64,000 nt of DNA, taken from assembly GCA_963842155.1 (NCBI GenBank), contig CAWJFP010000038.1, positions 62,001-126,000 of the forward strand, given 5' to 3'. The position numbers and the translations under genes are program-made. The notes under the pieces were generated by a model, which worked only from the letters and a program-made list of their open reading frames with translations, was not told where the DNA came from and did no database searches. This stretch comes from CAWJFP01 sp963842155 (GTDB lineage: Bacteria > Pseudomonadota > Alphaproteobacteria > JACZXZ01). This document shows, piece by piece, positions 51,375 to 60,762 of this stretch (positions are counted from its first letter, which is position 1; each line of letters begins with the position of its first letter).

Positions 51375-53303
51375 ATGAGCGATCAAAGCAAGACCCCCCT
51401 GCTCGACCAGGTCAAAGCGCCGCGCGACATACGCGGTTTCAGCCTTGATGAGATCAAGCAGCTCGCGGATGAATTGCGCACCGAGACGATCGACGCCGTC
51501 TCGGTGACGGGCGGCCATCTCGGCGCGGGACTCGGCGTCATCGAGCTCACCGTCGCCATCCACCATGTCTTCGATACGCCCGACGACCGGCTCGTCTGGG
51601 ATGTCGGTCATCAGGCCTATCCGCACAAGATCCTGACGGGACGGCGCGACCGCATCCGCACGCTCAGGATCGGCGGCGGTCTCTCCGGCTTCACCAAGCG
51701 CACCGAGAGCCCCTACGATCCCTTCGGCGCCGCCCATAGCTCGACCTCGATCTCGGCCGGCCTCGGCATGGCGGTGGCGCGCGACCAGCAAGGCCGCAAG
51801 AACAACGTCGTCTGCGTCATCGGCGACGGCGCCATGAGCGCCGGCATGGCCTATGAGGCGATGAACAATGCCGGCTCCATGTCGAGCCGGCTGATCGTCA
51901 TCCTCAACGACAACGACATGTCGATCGCCCCGCCCGTGGGCGCGCTCAGCGCCTATCTGGCGCGGCTCGTGTCGTCGAAGCATTACCGCTCGCTGCGCCA
52001 GCTCGGCAAGGAGATCAGCAAGCACATGCCGCGCTCTCTCGGCCGCGCCGCGCGCCGGGCCGAGGAATATGCGCGCGGCATGGTCACCGGCGGCACGCTC
52101 TTCGAGGAGCTCGGCTTCTTCTATATCGGGCCGATCGACGGCCATAATCTCGACCACCTCATCCCCGTGCTGAGGAACGCGCGAGACTCGGAGGATGACG
52201 GGCCGCTTCTCATCCACGTCGTGACGCAGAAGGGCAAAGGCTACGGCCCGGCCGAGAGCTCGGCCGACAAATATCACGGCGTCACCAAGTTCGACGTGGT
52301 GACCGGCAAACAGTCGAAGCCGCAGACCAATGCGCCCGCCTATACCAAGGTGTTCGGCACCGCACTGGTGAAGGAGGCGGAGAAGGACAATCGCATCATC
52401 GCCATCACCGCCGCCATGCCGTCGGGCACCGGCGTCAACATCTTCGCCGACCGCTTTCCCGAGCGCGCCTTCGACGTGGGCATCGCCGAGCAGCATGGCG
52501 TGACCTTCGCCGCGGGCCTCGCGACCGAGGGCATGAAGCCCTTCTGCGCCATCTACTCGACCTTCCTGCAGCGCGCCTACGACCAGACCGTCCATGACGT
52601 GGCGATCCAGAAGCTGCCGGTGCGCTTCGTGCTCGACCGCGCCGGCTATGTTGGCGCCGACGGCTGCACCCATCACGGCTCGTTCGACCTGGCCTATCTC
52701 GGCTGCCTGCCCGATTTCGTGCTGATGGCGCCCTCGGACGAGGCCGAGCTCGTGCATATGGTGGCGACCCTGGCGCAGATCGACGACCGGCCAAGCGCCA
52801 TGCGCTATCCGCGTGGCGAGGGCATCGGCGTGACCTTGCCCGAGGAGGGCGTGCCGCTCGCCCTCGGCAAGGGACGCATCATGCGCGAGGGCACGACCGT
52901 CGCCATCCTCTCCTACGGCACGCGGCTCGAGGAGGCGCTCAAGGCGGCCGACGAGCTCGCCGCGCGCGGGCTCTCGGCCACGGTTGCGGATGCGCGTTTC
53001 ATGAAGCCCCTCGATGCCGATCTGGTGCGCCGCCTGGCCAGCGAGCATGAGGTGCTGATCACGGTCGAGGAAGGCGCCATCGGCGGCTTCGCCAGCCATG
53101 TCATGCAGCTCTTGAGCCATGGCGGCCTGCTCGACCGCGGCCAGCTCAAGTTCCGGTCCATGATGATGCCCGACCGCTTCATCGACCATGAGCGGCAGGA
53201 TCGGCAATATGACGATGCCGGCCTCAACGCCAAGCATATCGTGGCCCAGGCGCTCATGGCGCTCGGCCAGGACGTCGCGGCCGAGCAGCTTCTCAGGGCG
53301 TAA
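51375..53303 (+). CDS. dxs: 1-deoxy-D-xylulose-5-phosphate synthase
   Basis: Dxs makes the first intermediate of the MEP isoprenoid pathway from pyruvate and glyceraldehyde 3-phosphate, using thiamine diphosphate. The 642-residue protein shows GGHLGAGLGVIELT, the diphosphate-binding GDGAMSAGMAYEAMNNAG, and the C-terminal domains FDVGIAEQHGVTFAAGLA and GADGCTHHGSFDL. AAGGGAGC precedes the ATG. It directly follows ispA. Confidence 0.97.
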   Translation: MSDQSKTPLLDQVKAPRDIRGFSLDEIKQLADELRTETIDAVSVTGGHLGAGLGVIELTVAIHHVFDTPDDRLVWDVGHQAYPHKILTGRRDRIRTLRIGGGLSGFTKRTESPYDPFGAAHSSTSISAGLGMAVARDQQGRKNNVVCVIGDGAMSAGMAYEAMNNAGSMSSRLIVILNDNDMSIAPPVGALSAYLARLVSSKHYRSLRQLGKEISKHMPRSLGRAARRAEEYARGMVTGGTLFEELGFFYIGPIDGHNLDHLIPVLRNARDSEDDGPLLIHVVTQKGKGYGPAESSADKYHGVTKFDVVTGKQSKPQTNAPAYTKVFGTALVKEAEKDNRIIAITAAMPSGTGVNIFADRFPERAFDVGIAEQHGVTFAAGLATEGMKPFCAIYSTFLQRAYDQTVHDVAIQKLPVRFVLDRAGYVGADGCTHHGSFDLAYLGCLPDFVLMAPSDEAELVHMVATLAQIDDRPSAMRYPRGEGIGVTLPEEGVPLALGKGRIMREGTTVAILSYGTRLEEALKAADELAARGLSATVADARFMKPLDADLVRRLASEHEVLITVEEGAIGGFASHVMQLLSHGGLLDRGQLKFRSMMMPDRFIDHERQDRQYDDAGLNAKHIVAQALMALGQDVAAEQLLRA

Positions 53304-53365
53304 GCGCGACGCGCCGCGGCCGGCGGCCTCCTAGAGTTCGTGCGGTGCCGCCGCGCGCCGCCCAT

Positions 53366-54131
53366 ATGAGCGGCATGACGACGCCCGCCGGCAAGATCCG
53401 TCTCGACCAGCTCCTCGTCGAGCGCGGCTTGTGCGAGAGCCGCAGCCGCGCGCGCGCGCTGATCATGGCGGGCCAGGTCTTCACGGGCGAGCGCCGTCTC
53501 GACAAGGCGGGCGCGCTTCTGGCGCGCGAAGCGCCGCTTGCCTTGCGCGGGCGCGACCATCCCTGGGTATCGCGCGGCGGCGTCAAGCTCGCGGCAGCGC
53601 TCGACCATTTCGCGCTCGACGCCGAGCGGACGGGTGGCGCTCGACGTCGGCGCCTCCACGGGCGGCTTCACCGAGGTGCTGCTGACGCGCGGCGCGCGGC
53701 GGGTCTACGCCGTCGATGTGGGGCGCGGCCAGCTCGCCTGGAAGCTGCGCCAAGACGACCGCGTGGTGGTGCTGGAGCGGATCAACGCGCGCGCCATCGA
53801 CCATGCGCTCGTTCCCGATCCGGTGGATGCGATCACCTGCGACGCGAGCTTCATCGGGTTGGAAACTTTGCTTCCCGCGCCCATGGCGCTCGCGGCGCCC
53901 GGCGCCTGGCTTGTCGCCCTCATCAAGCCGCAATTCGAGGTCGGGCGCGCGGGCGTGGGCAAGGGTGGCGTGGTGCGCGACGAGGCGCTGCAGCGCGAGG
54001 CCTGCGCGCGCATCGCCGCCTGGCTCGCCGCGCGCCCGGGCTGGCGCGTGCTCGGCGTTATCGAAAGCCCCATCCATGGCGCCGACGGCAATCGCGAGTT
54101 CCTCATCGCCGCGCGCCGCGAGGCGGGCTGA
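53366..54131 (+). CDS. tlyA: TlyA family rRNA methyltransferase/hemolysin, interrupted by one frameshift
   Basis: TlyA proteins methylate 2'-OH groups of rRNA. The N-terminal S4 domain is clear (IRLDQLLVERGLCESRSRARALIMAGQVF), then HPWVSRGGVKLAAALDHF. A +1 frameshift near 53627 precedes RVALDVGASTGGFTEVLL, the SAM-binding motif, and the FtsJ-like remainder (IKPQFEVGRAGVGKGGVV; GNREFLIAARR). Removing one base gives 255 codons, the normal length. ATG 53366 is taken; ATG 53375 is also in frame. Confidence 0.86.
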
Positions 54132-54133
54132 GC

Positions 54134-55412
54134 ATGCGGGTGGAGCTCGAGGTCGAGATCGCCGAGCTCGGCGCGCGCGGCGACGGTATCGCGCGGCTGG
54201 CGACGGGCGAGCGGATTTTCGTGCCCTACAGCCTGCCGGGCGATCGCGCGCGCGTGCGCCTGGGCCAAAAGCGGCCCGACGGCTTCGCCGCGCGCATCGT
54301 GGCGCTCCTCGCCGAGGGGCCGGGCCGCGCCGCGCCGCCCTGCCGTCATTTCGGCGCTTGCGGCGGCTGCGCGCTGCAGCACCTCGCGCCCGAGACTCTA
54401 TCGCGCCTGGAAGCGCGGGCTGCTCGAGGGCGCGCTCGCGCGCCGGGCCGTCGCGGCGGGGGAGATTCTGCCGCTCGTCTCCACCCCGCCCGCGAGCCGT
54501 CGCCGGGCCGACTTCACGGCGCTGCGCCGCAAATCCGACCTGCTGCTCGGCTTCAACGCGCGGGCGAGCCACGAGGTGGTCGATCTCCTCGAATGCCATG
54601 TGCTGCGGCCTGCGATCGTGGCGCTCATGGCGCCGCTGCGCGCGCTTCTGGCGGCGCTGCTGGCGCCCTCGGAAAGCGCCGAGGCGATCGTCACCGAGAG
54701 CGACAGCGGGCTCGATCTGCTGCTCGTCACCAAGGCCGAGCTCGGCCTCGCGCGGCGCGAGCGGCTGGCCGCCTTCGCCGACGCGCAAGACCTGGCGCGG
54801 CTCTCCCGGCGCCATCCGAAACGCGGCGGCGCCGAGCTCCTGGTCGAGCGGCGGCCCGTGCGCGCGCGCTTCGGCGGCCTGTCGGTCGATTTGCCGGCGG
54901 GCGCGTTCCTGCAGGCAAGCCGCGAAGGCGAGCTGGCCTTGCAGGAGGCGGTCGGCCGCGCGGTGGGCGGCGCCAGGCGCCTGGCCGACCTCTATGCGGG
55001 CTGCGGAACGTTTGGGCTGCCGCTCGCGGCGGCCGGGCACGGCGTCCATGCGGTCGAGGCTGACCGCGCCGCGGCCGAGGCGCTCGAAGGAGCGGCGCGC
55101 GAGGCGGCGGGTCGGCTGCGCCTCACCGTCGAGCGGCGCGACCTCGACCGTAGGCCGCTCGCCGGCGTCGAGCTCGAGCGCTTCGATGCAGTAATCTTCG
55201 ATCCGCCACGCGCGGGCGCGCGGGCGCAGGCCGAAGCGCTGGCGGCGAGCCCGGTGCCACGGGTCGTGGGTCTATCGTGCAACCCGGCGAGCTTCGCGCG
55301 CGATGCGCATATCCTCGCGGGCGGCGGCTATCGCCTCGATTGGGTGCTGCCGGTCGACCAGTTTCTCTGGTCGCCCCATCTCGAGCTGGCGGCGTGCTTC
55401 ACGCGCGGCTGA
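54134..55412 (+). CDS. TrmA/RlmD-family RNA m5U methyltransferase, interrupted by one frameshift
   Basis: An enzyme that methylates uridine C5 in tRNA or rRNA. The TRAM domain (residues 1-55) is followed by the iron-sulfur cysteine cluster CRHFGACGGCALQHL. A +1 frameshift near 54396 follows; with one base removed the gene is 426 codons. Later motifs are SAM-binding ADLYAGCGTFGLPLAA, DPPRAGARAQ and the catalytic cysteine in VVGLSCNPASFARD. ATG 54134 begins two bases after the tlyA stop. Confidence 0.87.
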
Positions 55413-55416
55413 CCGG

Positions 55417-57219
55417 CTAGCGCACGTCGAGCGGCGGCATGAGCATGAAGGCGTCGCTCGGGCCCATGAGCGCGGGCAGCTCGGTCAGAAGCGGGCGGAG
55501 GACGGCGACCTTGTCGCCCAGCGCCGAGGCGAGGCGCGGCGCCAGCACGTCGATCGAGAGCGCCGTCGAGCCCTGGTTGATCCCGCCGAGGAGATTGTCG
55601 AGCAGCTCGCGAAATTCCTCGCCGGGAAGCGGATAGGCGCGGAAGCCCAATTTCGCGGTCTCCGGCAGCCCGGCCGCCTCGCGCGCGAGCGCGACCGCCT
55701 CGGGGAAGCCGCCCAACGCATCGACGAGCCCCAGCTCCCGCGCCTCCTCGCCCGTCCAGACGCGGCCCTTGGCGACGGAGGGGATGCGGCTCGGATCGAG
55801 CCCGCGCGCCGCGGCGACCTTGCCGGTGAAATCGGCGTAGATCGCATCGAGCAACGCCTCGAGCTTGACCCAGCCGGCCTCGGAAAAATCGCGATTGCCG
55901 CTCCACATGCCGACATTGGTGCCGAGCTGGATCGAATCGACCGAGAGGCCAAGCTTGTCGTACAGGCGCTCGAGCACGAACTTGCCCGCGAAGACGCCGA
56001 TCGAGCCGGTCAGGGTGGCGGGCTCGGCCACGATCTTGTTGGCGGGCAGGGCGGCGAAATAGCCGCCCGACGCGGCGACGTCGCCCATCGAGACGATGAC
56101 GGGTTTGCCCGCCTTGCGCGCCTCGGCGACGGCGCGACGGATCGTGTCGGAGGCGCTGTAGCCGCCGCCGGGGCTGTCGATGCGGAAGACGATCGCGGCC
56201 ACGTCCGCCGCGCGGCTCGCTTCGTCGAAGGCCTTGGCGATGGCGCCGGCCCGCGCCTGCGCCACGCCGAAGAGCCCGTCGCTGCCGCCCGAGGTGATGG
56301 CGCCGTCGGCATCGATGGTGGCTATGAAGCGGTCGTTCTTAGGCTCGGCGCCCACATCGCGGAGATAATGCGCCAAGGTGATGAACTTCGCGGCCGGGCC
56401 CGCGCGCGAGCGCGCGTCGCTCTCGACCTCGTCCGCATAGCCGAGCCGGTCGACCAGCTTCTCCTTGAGCGCCCGATCGCCAAGGAACGGCCCCGCGTCG
56501 ATCAGCGCGCGCACCGCCTCGGGCGTCATGGAGCGTCCGTCGGCGATGCCGCGGACGACCTGGCCATAGAGCGAGGACAGCAGCGATTCCATCAATTCGC
56601 GGAAGGCGGGGTCGTAGCGCGTGTCGGTCAGCTCGTTGACGGCGGTCTTGTATTCCTCGCGCTTGTCGAAATGCGGGACGACGCCGAGCTTGTCGAGCGT
56701 GCCGCGCACGAACAGGGTCTCGGCGATGAGCCCGGCCAAGCCGACCTCGCCCGACGGCTGCAGCCAAATCTCCTCGAAGGCGGTGGCGAGGTAATACTGG
56801 CTCATGCCCGAGCTCAGCTCGTCGTAATTCTCGGCGAAGGCGAAGGCGAACTTGCCCTGCGTGCGAAAGCGGAGGATCGCGTCGCGGAGCGCCTGGGCGG
56901 TGGCGAGCGGGACGGATTCGCCGATCTCCGCCACCAGCCCCTTGACCCGCCGATCTCGGCCGGCGCGATCGAGCGCCTCCTCGATTTGCCGCAGGCCGAT
57001 CTGCTGGCCGGAGAGGATGGCGAGGAGGCGATCCTGCGCGCCCGCGTCGGCGAGCGGCTTCGTCAGATCGAGCCTCAGCACCGTGGTCTCCGGCACAGCC
57101 TGGTTCCGGTGGCCGAGCAGGCTCCAGCCGACGACCGCGCCCACCACGACGAGCAGAAGGACGAAGCCGCCCAGGACGGCAAGAAAGCCTACGACGATCC
57201 GCCTACACCATCGCAACAT
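55417..57219 (-). CDS. sppA: Signal peptide peptidase SppA, 67K type
   Basis: SppA degrades leftover signal peptides in the membrane. The 600-residue protein has one N-terminal membrane helix (about residues 9-33) and two ClpP-like halves, as in the long form. The catalytic serine lies in GDVAASGGYFAALPANKI near residue 385, and the general-base lysine is expected in the N-terminal half around KREEYKTAVNEL. I start at ATG 57219, which gives the anchor WCRRIVVGFLAVLGGFVLLL. It converges with the RNA methyltransferase gene with only four bases between. Confidence 0.94.
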   Translation of the reverse strand: MLRWCRRIVVGFLAVLGGFVLLLVVVGAVVGWSLLGHRNQAVPETTVLRLDLTKPLADAGAQDRLLAILSGQQIGLRQIEEALDRAGRDRRVKGLVAEIGESVPLATAQALRDAILRFRTQGKFAFAFAENYDELSSGMSQYYLATAFEEIWLQPSGEVGLAGLIAETLFVRGTLDKLGVVPHFDKREEYKTAVNELTDTRYDPAFRELMESLLSSLYGQVVRGIADGRSMTPEAVRALIDAGPFLGDRALKEKLVDRLGYADEVESDARSRAGPAAKFITLAHYLRDVGAEPKNDRFIATIDADGAITSGGSDGLFGVAQARAGAIAKAFDEASRAADVAAIVFRIDSPGGGYSASDTIRRAVAEARKAGKPVIVSMGDVAASGGYFAALPANKIVAEPATLTGSIGVFAGKFVLERLYDKLGLSVDSIQLGTNVGMWSGNRDFSEAGWVKLEALLDAIYADFTGKVAAARGLDPSRIPSVAKGRVWTGEEARELGLVDALGGFPEAVALAREAAGLPETAKLGFRAYPLPGEEFRELLDNLLGGINQGSTALSIDVLAPRLASALGDKVAVLRPLLTELPALMGPSDAFMLMPPLDVR

Positions 57220-57251
57220 CTCCAGCCTCCCCGTTTGACCCGACGCGACGC

Positions 57252-58322
57252 TCAGCCGCACTGGCCGCGCTGGCGCAGCAGATGATCGGCGAGCACCAGC
57301 GCCATCATCGCCTCGCCTACCGGCACGGCCCGGATGCCGACGCAAGGATCGTGGCGGCCCTTGGTCACCACCTCGACCTCGCGCCCGTCCGTCGTCACGC
57401 CGCGGCGCGGTATGAGGATGGAGCTGGTGGGCTTCACCGCGAAGCGCGCCACCACGTCCTGCCCGGTCGATATGCCGCCGAGGGTGCCGCCGGCATGGTT
57501 GGTGACGAAGGCCGGGCGGCCTCCCTCCATCCGCATCTCGTCATGCGCCTCCTCGCCATACAGCGCGGCGCCGGCGAAGCCGTCGCCGATCTCGACGGCC
57601 TTGACCGCGTTGATGCTCATCATCGCCTTGGCGAGATCGGCGTCGAGCTTGTCGTAGACCGGCTCGCCGAGCCCCGCCGGCACGCCCGACGCCACGATCT
57701 CGATCATGGCGCCGACCGAGGAGCCGCGCTTGCGCACCTCGTCGAGGAACAGCTCCCATTCCGCGGCGGCCACGGGATCGGGACAGAAGAAGGGATTGGC
57801 CTCGACGGCCGACCAGTCCCAGCGCGCGCGATCGATCTTGCGCGGGCCCATCTGCACCAAGGCGCCGCGGATGGCGACGCGCTCGCCCAGCACCTTGCGC
57901 GCGATCGCTCCGGCCGCCACGCGGCAGGCCGTCTCGCGCGCGGAGGAGCGCCCGCCGCCACGATAGTCGCGGATGCCGTATTTGGCGAGATAGGAATAGT
58001 CGGCGTGGCCCGGACGGAAGACGTCCTTGATCTCGCTATAATCCTTCGAGCGCTGGTCGACATTGTCGATGACGAGCGAGACGGGCGTGCCGGTGGTCAG
58101 GCCCGCGAACAGTCCGGAAAGGATGCGCACCTGATCGGGCTCGCGGCGCTGCGTGGTGAAGCGCGATTGGCCGGGCCGGCGCTTGTCGAGCCAGCGCTGG
58201 ATGTCCGCTTCCGCGAGCGGCAATTTCGGCGGCACGCCATCGACCACGCAGCCGATCGCCGGCCCATGGCTCTCGCCCCAGCTCACATAGCGGAAGGCCT
58301 GGCCGAAGCTGTTGCCCGGCAT
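57252..58322 (-). CDS. aroC: Chorismate synthase
   Basis: AroC makes chorismate from 5-enolpyruvylshikimate 3-phosphate using reduced FMN. The 356-residue protein contains the signatures SWGESHGPAIGCVVDGVP at the start, GGGRSSARETACRVAAGAIA near residue 125, and NHAGGTLGGISTGQDVV near residue 275. Length is normal. It is ten bases downstream of fabI on the same strand and 32 bases before sppA, suggesting one transcript fabI-aroC-sppA. Confidence 0.97.
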   Translation of the reverse strand: MPGNSFGQAFRYVSWGESHGPAIGCVVDGVPPKLPLAEADIQRWLDKRRPGQSRFTTQRREPDQVRILSGLFAGLTTGTPVSLVIDNVDQRSKDYSEIKDVFRPGHADYSYLAKYGIRDYRGGGRSSARETACRVAAGAIARKVLGERVAIRGALVQMGPRKIDRARWDWSAVEANPFFCPDPVAAAEWELFLDEVRKRGSSVGAMIEIVASGVPAGLGEPVYDKLDADLAKAMMSINAVKAVEIGDGFAGAALYGEEAHDEMRMEGGRPAFVTNHAGGTLGGISTGQDVVARFAVKPTSSILIPRRGVTTDGREVEVVTKGRHDPCVGIRAVPVGEAMMALVLADHLLRQRGQCG

Positions 58323-58332
58323 GCCAAGCGAC

Positions 58333-59172
58333 CTAGAGGTTCGCCCGGAAGGTCTTCAACAGATCGACCGCGCCGTCGACCGCGTCGGTCGCGAGCATGC
58401 CGACGACATGATAGCCGCTGTCGACATGATGGACCTCGCCGGTCACCCCGCTGGAAAGCCCGCTCAGAAGGTAGAGCGCCGCGTTTCCGACATGATCGAT
58501 CGTCACGTTCTTCCGCAAAGGGGCGTTGAGCTCGTTCCATTTCAGGATATAGCGGAAATCGCCGATGCCGGTCGCCGCGAGCGTCTTGATCGGGCCGGCC
58601 GAGACGGCGTTCACGCGGATCTGCTTCTTGCCGAGATCGGCGGCGAGGTAGCGCACGCTCGCCTCGAGCGCCGCCTTCGCCACGCCCATGACATTGTAAT
58701 GCGGCATCACCTTCTCGGCGCCGTAATAGGTCATGGTAAGCAGGCTGCCGCCGTTCGGCATGATCTTGGCGGCGCGCCGTGCAAGATCGGTGAAGGAATA
58801 GCAGGAGATCAGCATCGTCTGGACGAAGTTGTCGCGGCTCGTATCGACATAATCGCCGCTGATCGCCGCGCGGTCCGCATAGGCGATGGCGTGGACGACG
58901 AAATCGATGCTGCCCCAATGTGCCTCCATGGCGGCGAAGACCTGGTCGACGCTCACCGCGTCAGTCACGTCGCAATAGAGCACCAACGGCGCGCCGATCG
59001 AGGCGGCGAGCGGGCGCACCCGCTTCTCCACGGGCGGTCCTTGGAAAGTGAGGCAAATCTCGGCGCCGTGCGCGGCGATCGTCTTGGCGATGCCCCAGGC
59101 GAGCGAGCGGTCGTTGGCCACGCCCATCACGAGGCCCCTCTTGCCGGCCATTAGCGCCGATTGTTCGTTCAT
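58333..59172 (-). CDS. fabI: Enoyl-ACP reductase FabI
   Basis: FabI performs the last reduction of each fatty-acid elongation cycle with NADH. The 279-residue protein has the NAD motif GKRGLVMGVANDRSLAWGIA, the catalytic Tyr-Lys pair in TYYGAEKVMPHYNVMGVAKAALE, and RVNAVSAGPIKTLAATGI near residue 195. It is a typical SDR-type FabI with no active-site change that I can see. It heads the fabI-aroC-sppA group. Confidence 0.96.
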   Translation of the reverse strand: MNEQSALMAGKRGLVMGVANDRSLAWGIAKTIAAHGAEICLTFQGPPVEKRVRPLAASIGAPLVLYCDVTDAVSVDQVFAAMEAHWGSIDFVVHAIAYADRAAISGDYVDTSRDNFVQTMLISCYSFTDLARRAAKIMPNGGSLLTMTYYGAEKVMPHYNVMGVAKAALEASVRYLAADLGKKQIRVNAVSAGPIKTLAATGIGDFRYILKWNELNAPLRKNVTIDHVGNAALYLLSGLSSGVTGEVHHVDSGYHVVGMLATDAVDGAVDLLKTFRANL

Positions 59173-59289
59173 CCAGGGCCTCGCTCTAGGCGGCTTTCGC
59201 GGACGCGGGGCATCCTACACAAATCCCCCCAAGGGGCAAAGCGGAACCCCCGGGTGCCGGCGTCATTGTCAGCGGGCGGTCAAATGAAG

Positions 59290-59315
59290 GGCCGCGGCTC
59301 CGGAGAACCGCGGCC
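59290..59315 (-). terminator. Hairpin after the glycine-zipper gene
   Basis: GGCCGCGG and CCGCGGCC pair over 8 bases with a ten-base loop, about 30 bases after the stop of the lipoprotein gene. On the minus strand it is followed by CTTCATTTG, a weak T tract, so it is a probable rather than certain terminator. Confidence 0.5.
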
Positions 59316-59345
59316 TGTTACGAGATTTCAGCGAGAGGCAAGCGC

Positions 59346-59858
59346 CTATTGCGCAGGCGTCACCGTACCCGGAGGCGGAACCGGCGTCACGACGGGACCG
59401 GTCGGGGGCGGGGGAAGCGGATAGCCGGCGTTTGGCGCGAAGCCGGGAACCTGATTGCCGCGCGCAAACATGCATTGCTCATAGGCAATGTCGTAATGCT
59501 GCTGGATGCTCATCTGGTTCCAGGCGCTCCCATTGGCGCCCGCCGCCGTGCCCACGACCGCACCGCTCGCCGCACCGATCGCGGCACCTCGGCCGCCGCC
59601 AATCGCGGCGCCGAGCCCGGCCCCAAGCAAGGTGCCGATGACCGCCGTGCCGACGGCCTGATTGTTCGCCGCCTGCACGGCGCCGCCGACCGTCTGCTCG
59701 GCGTAGCCTTTGCAGATCATCTGGTCCTGCTGGAACGCCGCGAAGGGCTTGTTCGGCCCCGGCATCACCGGCACCTCCGGGCCCGGGGGCGTCTGGGCGC
59801 AAGCACCGACCATGAGCAATGCCGCCAGCCCGGCGATTCCCTTCTGATATTGCTTCAT
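59346..59858 (-). CDS. Glycine-zipper lipoprotein
   Basis: A 170-residue protein with a lipoprotein signal (lipobox VGAC, mature C20). Residues 65-110 form a glycine-zipper repeat with many small residues (GTLLGAGLGAAIGGGRGAAIG), as in YMGG-like or 17-kDa-antigen-related proteins that insert in the outer membrane. Two cysteines (MICKGYAEQ, EQCMFARG) flank the zipper. The last 30 residues are proline-rich. Function not known. The upstream gap to pdxH includes an AT-richer promoter-like patch. Confidence 0.88.
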   Translation of the reverse strand: MKQYQKGIAGLAALLMVGACAQTPPGPEVPVMPGPNKPFAAFQQDQMICKGYAEQTVGGAVQAANNQAVGTAVIGTLLGAGLGAAIGGGRGAAIGAASGAVVGTAAGANGSAWNQMSIQQHYDIAYEQCMFARGNQVPGFAPNAGYPLPPPPTGPVVTPVPPPGTVTPAQ

Positions 59859-60108
59859 CGCGCGTCTCCGTTATTTGCCCCTGCGGGGCGGGATTTGACC
59901 TCGCCGCCGGAATTGGTGGAAGCGTCTCTCTCTTCGCCGACGATGGACGTAAAATTGACCTCGCTTTATGTAGTAACGGCGGTGTGTCACAACAAGACAG
60001 CCATGCCCGGCGCGCGGCTCAGGGCTTTGCCGCGGCGGAGCGAAGGCGCCGATTCGGCCTGTATCCTGGCCGCCATTCGCGCTATAGAGTCCGCCGGCTG
60101 AACGCGAG

Positions 60109-60699
60109 ATGAACGAAATCGCCCTCGAGGATCCGATCGACCTGTTCCGCCGCCTGCTCGGCGAGGCGGAGGCCAAAGAGCCGTCCGACGCCAACGCCGC
60201 GGCGCTTGCGACGGCGGACGCGACGGGCGCCCCCTCCGTCCGCATGGTACTGCTCAAGGACGCCGACGAGCGGGGCTTCACCTTCTACACCAACCTGGAG
60301 AGCCGCAAGGGCGAGGAACTACGCGCCAATCCGCGCGCGGCGCTCTGCTTCCATTGGAAGTCGCTGGGTCGTCAGGTGCGGGTCGAGGGGCCGGTCGTCC
60401 TCGTGAGCGAGGCCGAGGCGGACGCCTATTTCGCCACGCGCCATCGCCAGAGCCAGATCGGCGCCTGGGCCTCGCAGCAGTCGCGCCCGCTGGAGGGGCG
60501 TTTCCTCCTGGAACGGCGCGCGGCGCAGTATGCGGCGAAGTTCGGGCTCAAGCCGGTGCCGCGGCCGCCTTACTGGTCGGGCTTCCGGCTCGCGCCCGCG
60601 CGGATTGAGTTCTGGACCGAGAAGCCCTTCCGCCTGCATGAGCGCCTGGTCTATCGGCGCGGCGAAGCGGGCTGGCAGACGGAACGGCTATTCCCGTGA
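60109..60699 (+). CDS. pdxH: Pyridoxamine/pyridoxine 5'-phosphate oxidase
   Basis: PdxH oxidises pyridoxine or pyridoxamine phosphate to pyridoxal phosphate with FMN. The 196-residue protein shows PSVRMVLLKDADERGFTFYTNLESRKGEEL near residue 50, FHWKSLGRQVRVEG and the C-terminal FWTEKPFRLHERLVYRR typical of the family. It is divergent from the glycine-zipper lipoprotein gene and near fabI, an arrangement I have seen in alphaproteobacteria. Start ATG 60109 with weak ribosome site. Confidence 0.96.
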   Translation: MNEIALEDPIDLFRRLLGEAEAKEPSDANAAALATADATGAPSVRMVLLKDADERGFTFYTNLESRKGEELRANPRAALCFHWKSLGRQVRVEGPVVLVSEAEADAYFATRHRQSQIGAWASQQSRPLEGRFLLERRAAQYAAKFGLKPVPRPPYWSGFRLAPARIEFWTEKPFRLHERLVYRRGEAGWQTERLFP

Positions 60700-60762
60700 G
60701 CCGCGACGCTCGCCGCGACGTTGGAGGCGGCGGCGCGCACCCGGGCGCGCGGCGGGAGGCTC

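Noticed and set aside
8160..54400. Programmed +1 frameshifting as an undescribed recoding system
   Set aside because: The eight sites share no slippery codon, no stop in the shift codon and no common downstream structure that I can see, and the genes have unrelated functions. Insertion errors fit better.
55303..57285. A 660-codon plus-strand frame over sppA
   Set aside because: Low-complexity Arg/Ala/Glu-rich product with no domain, antisense to a clear SppA gene.
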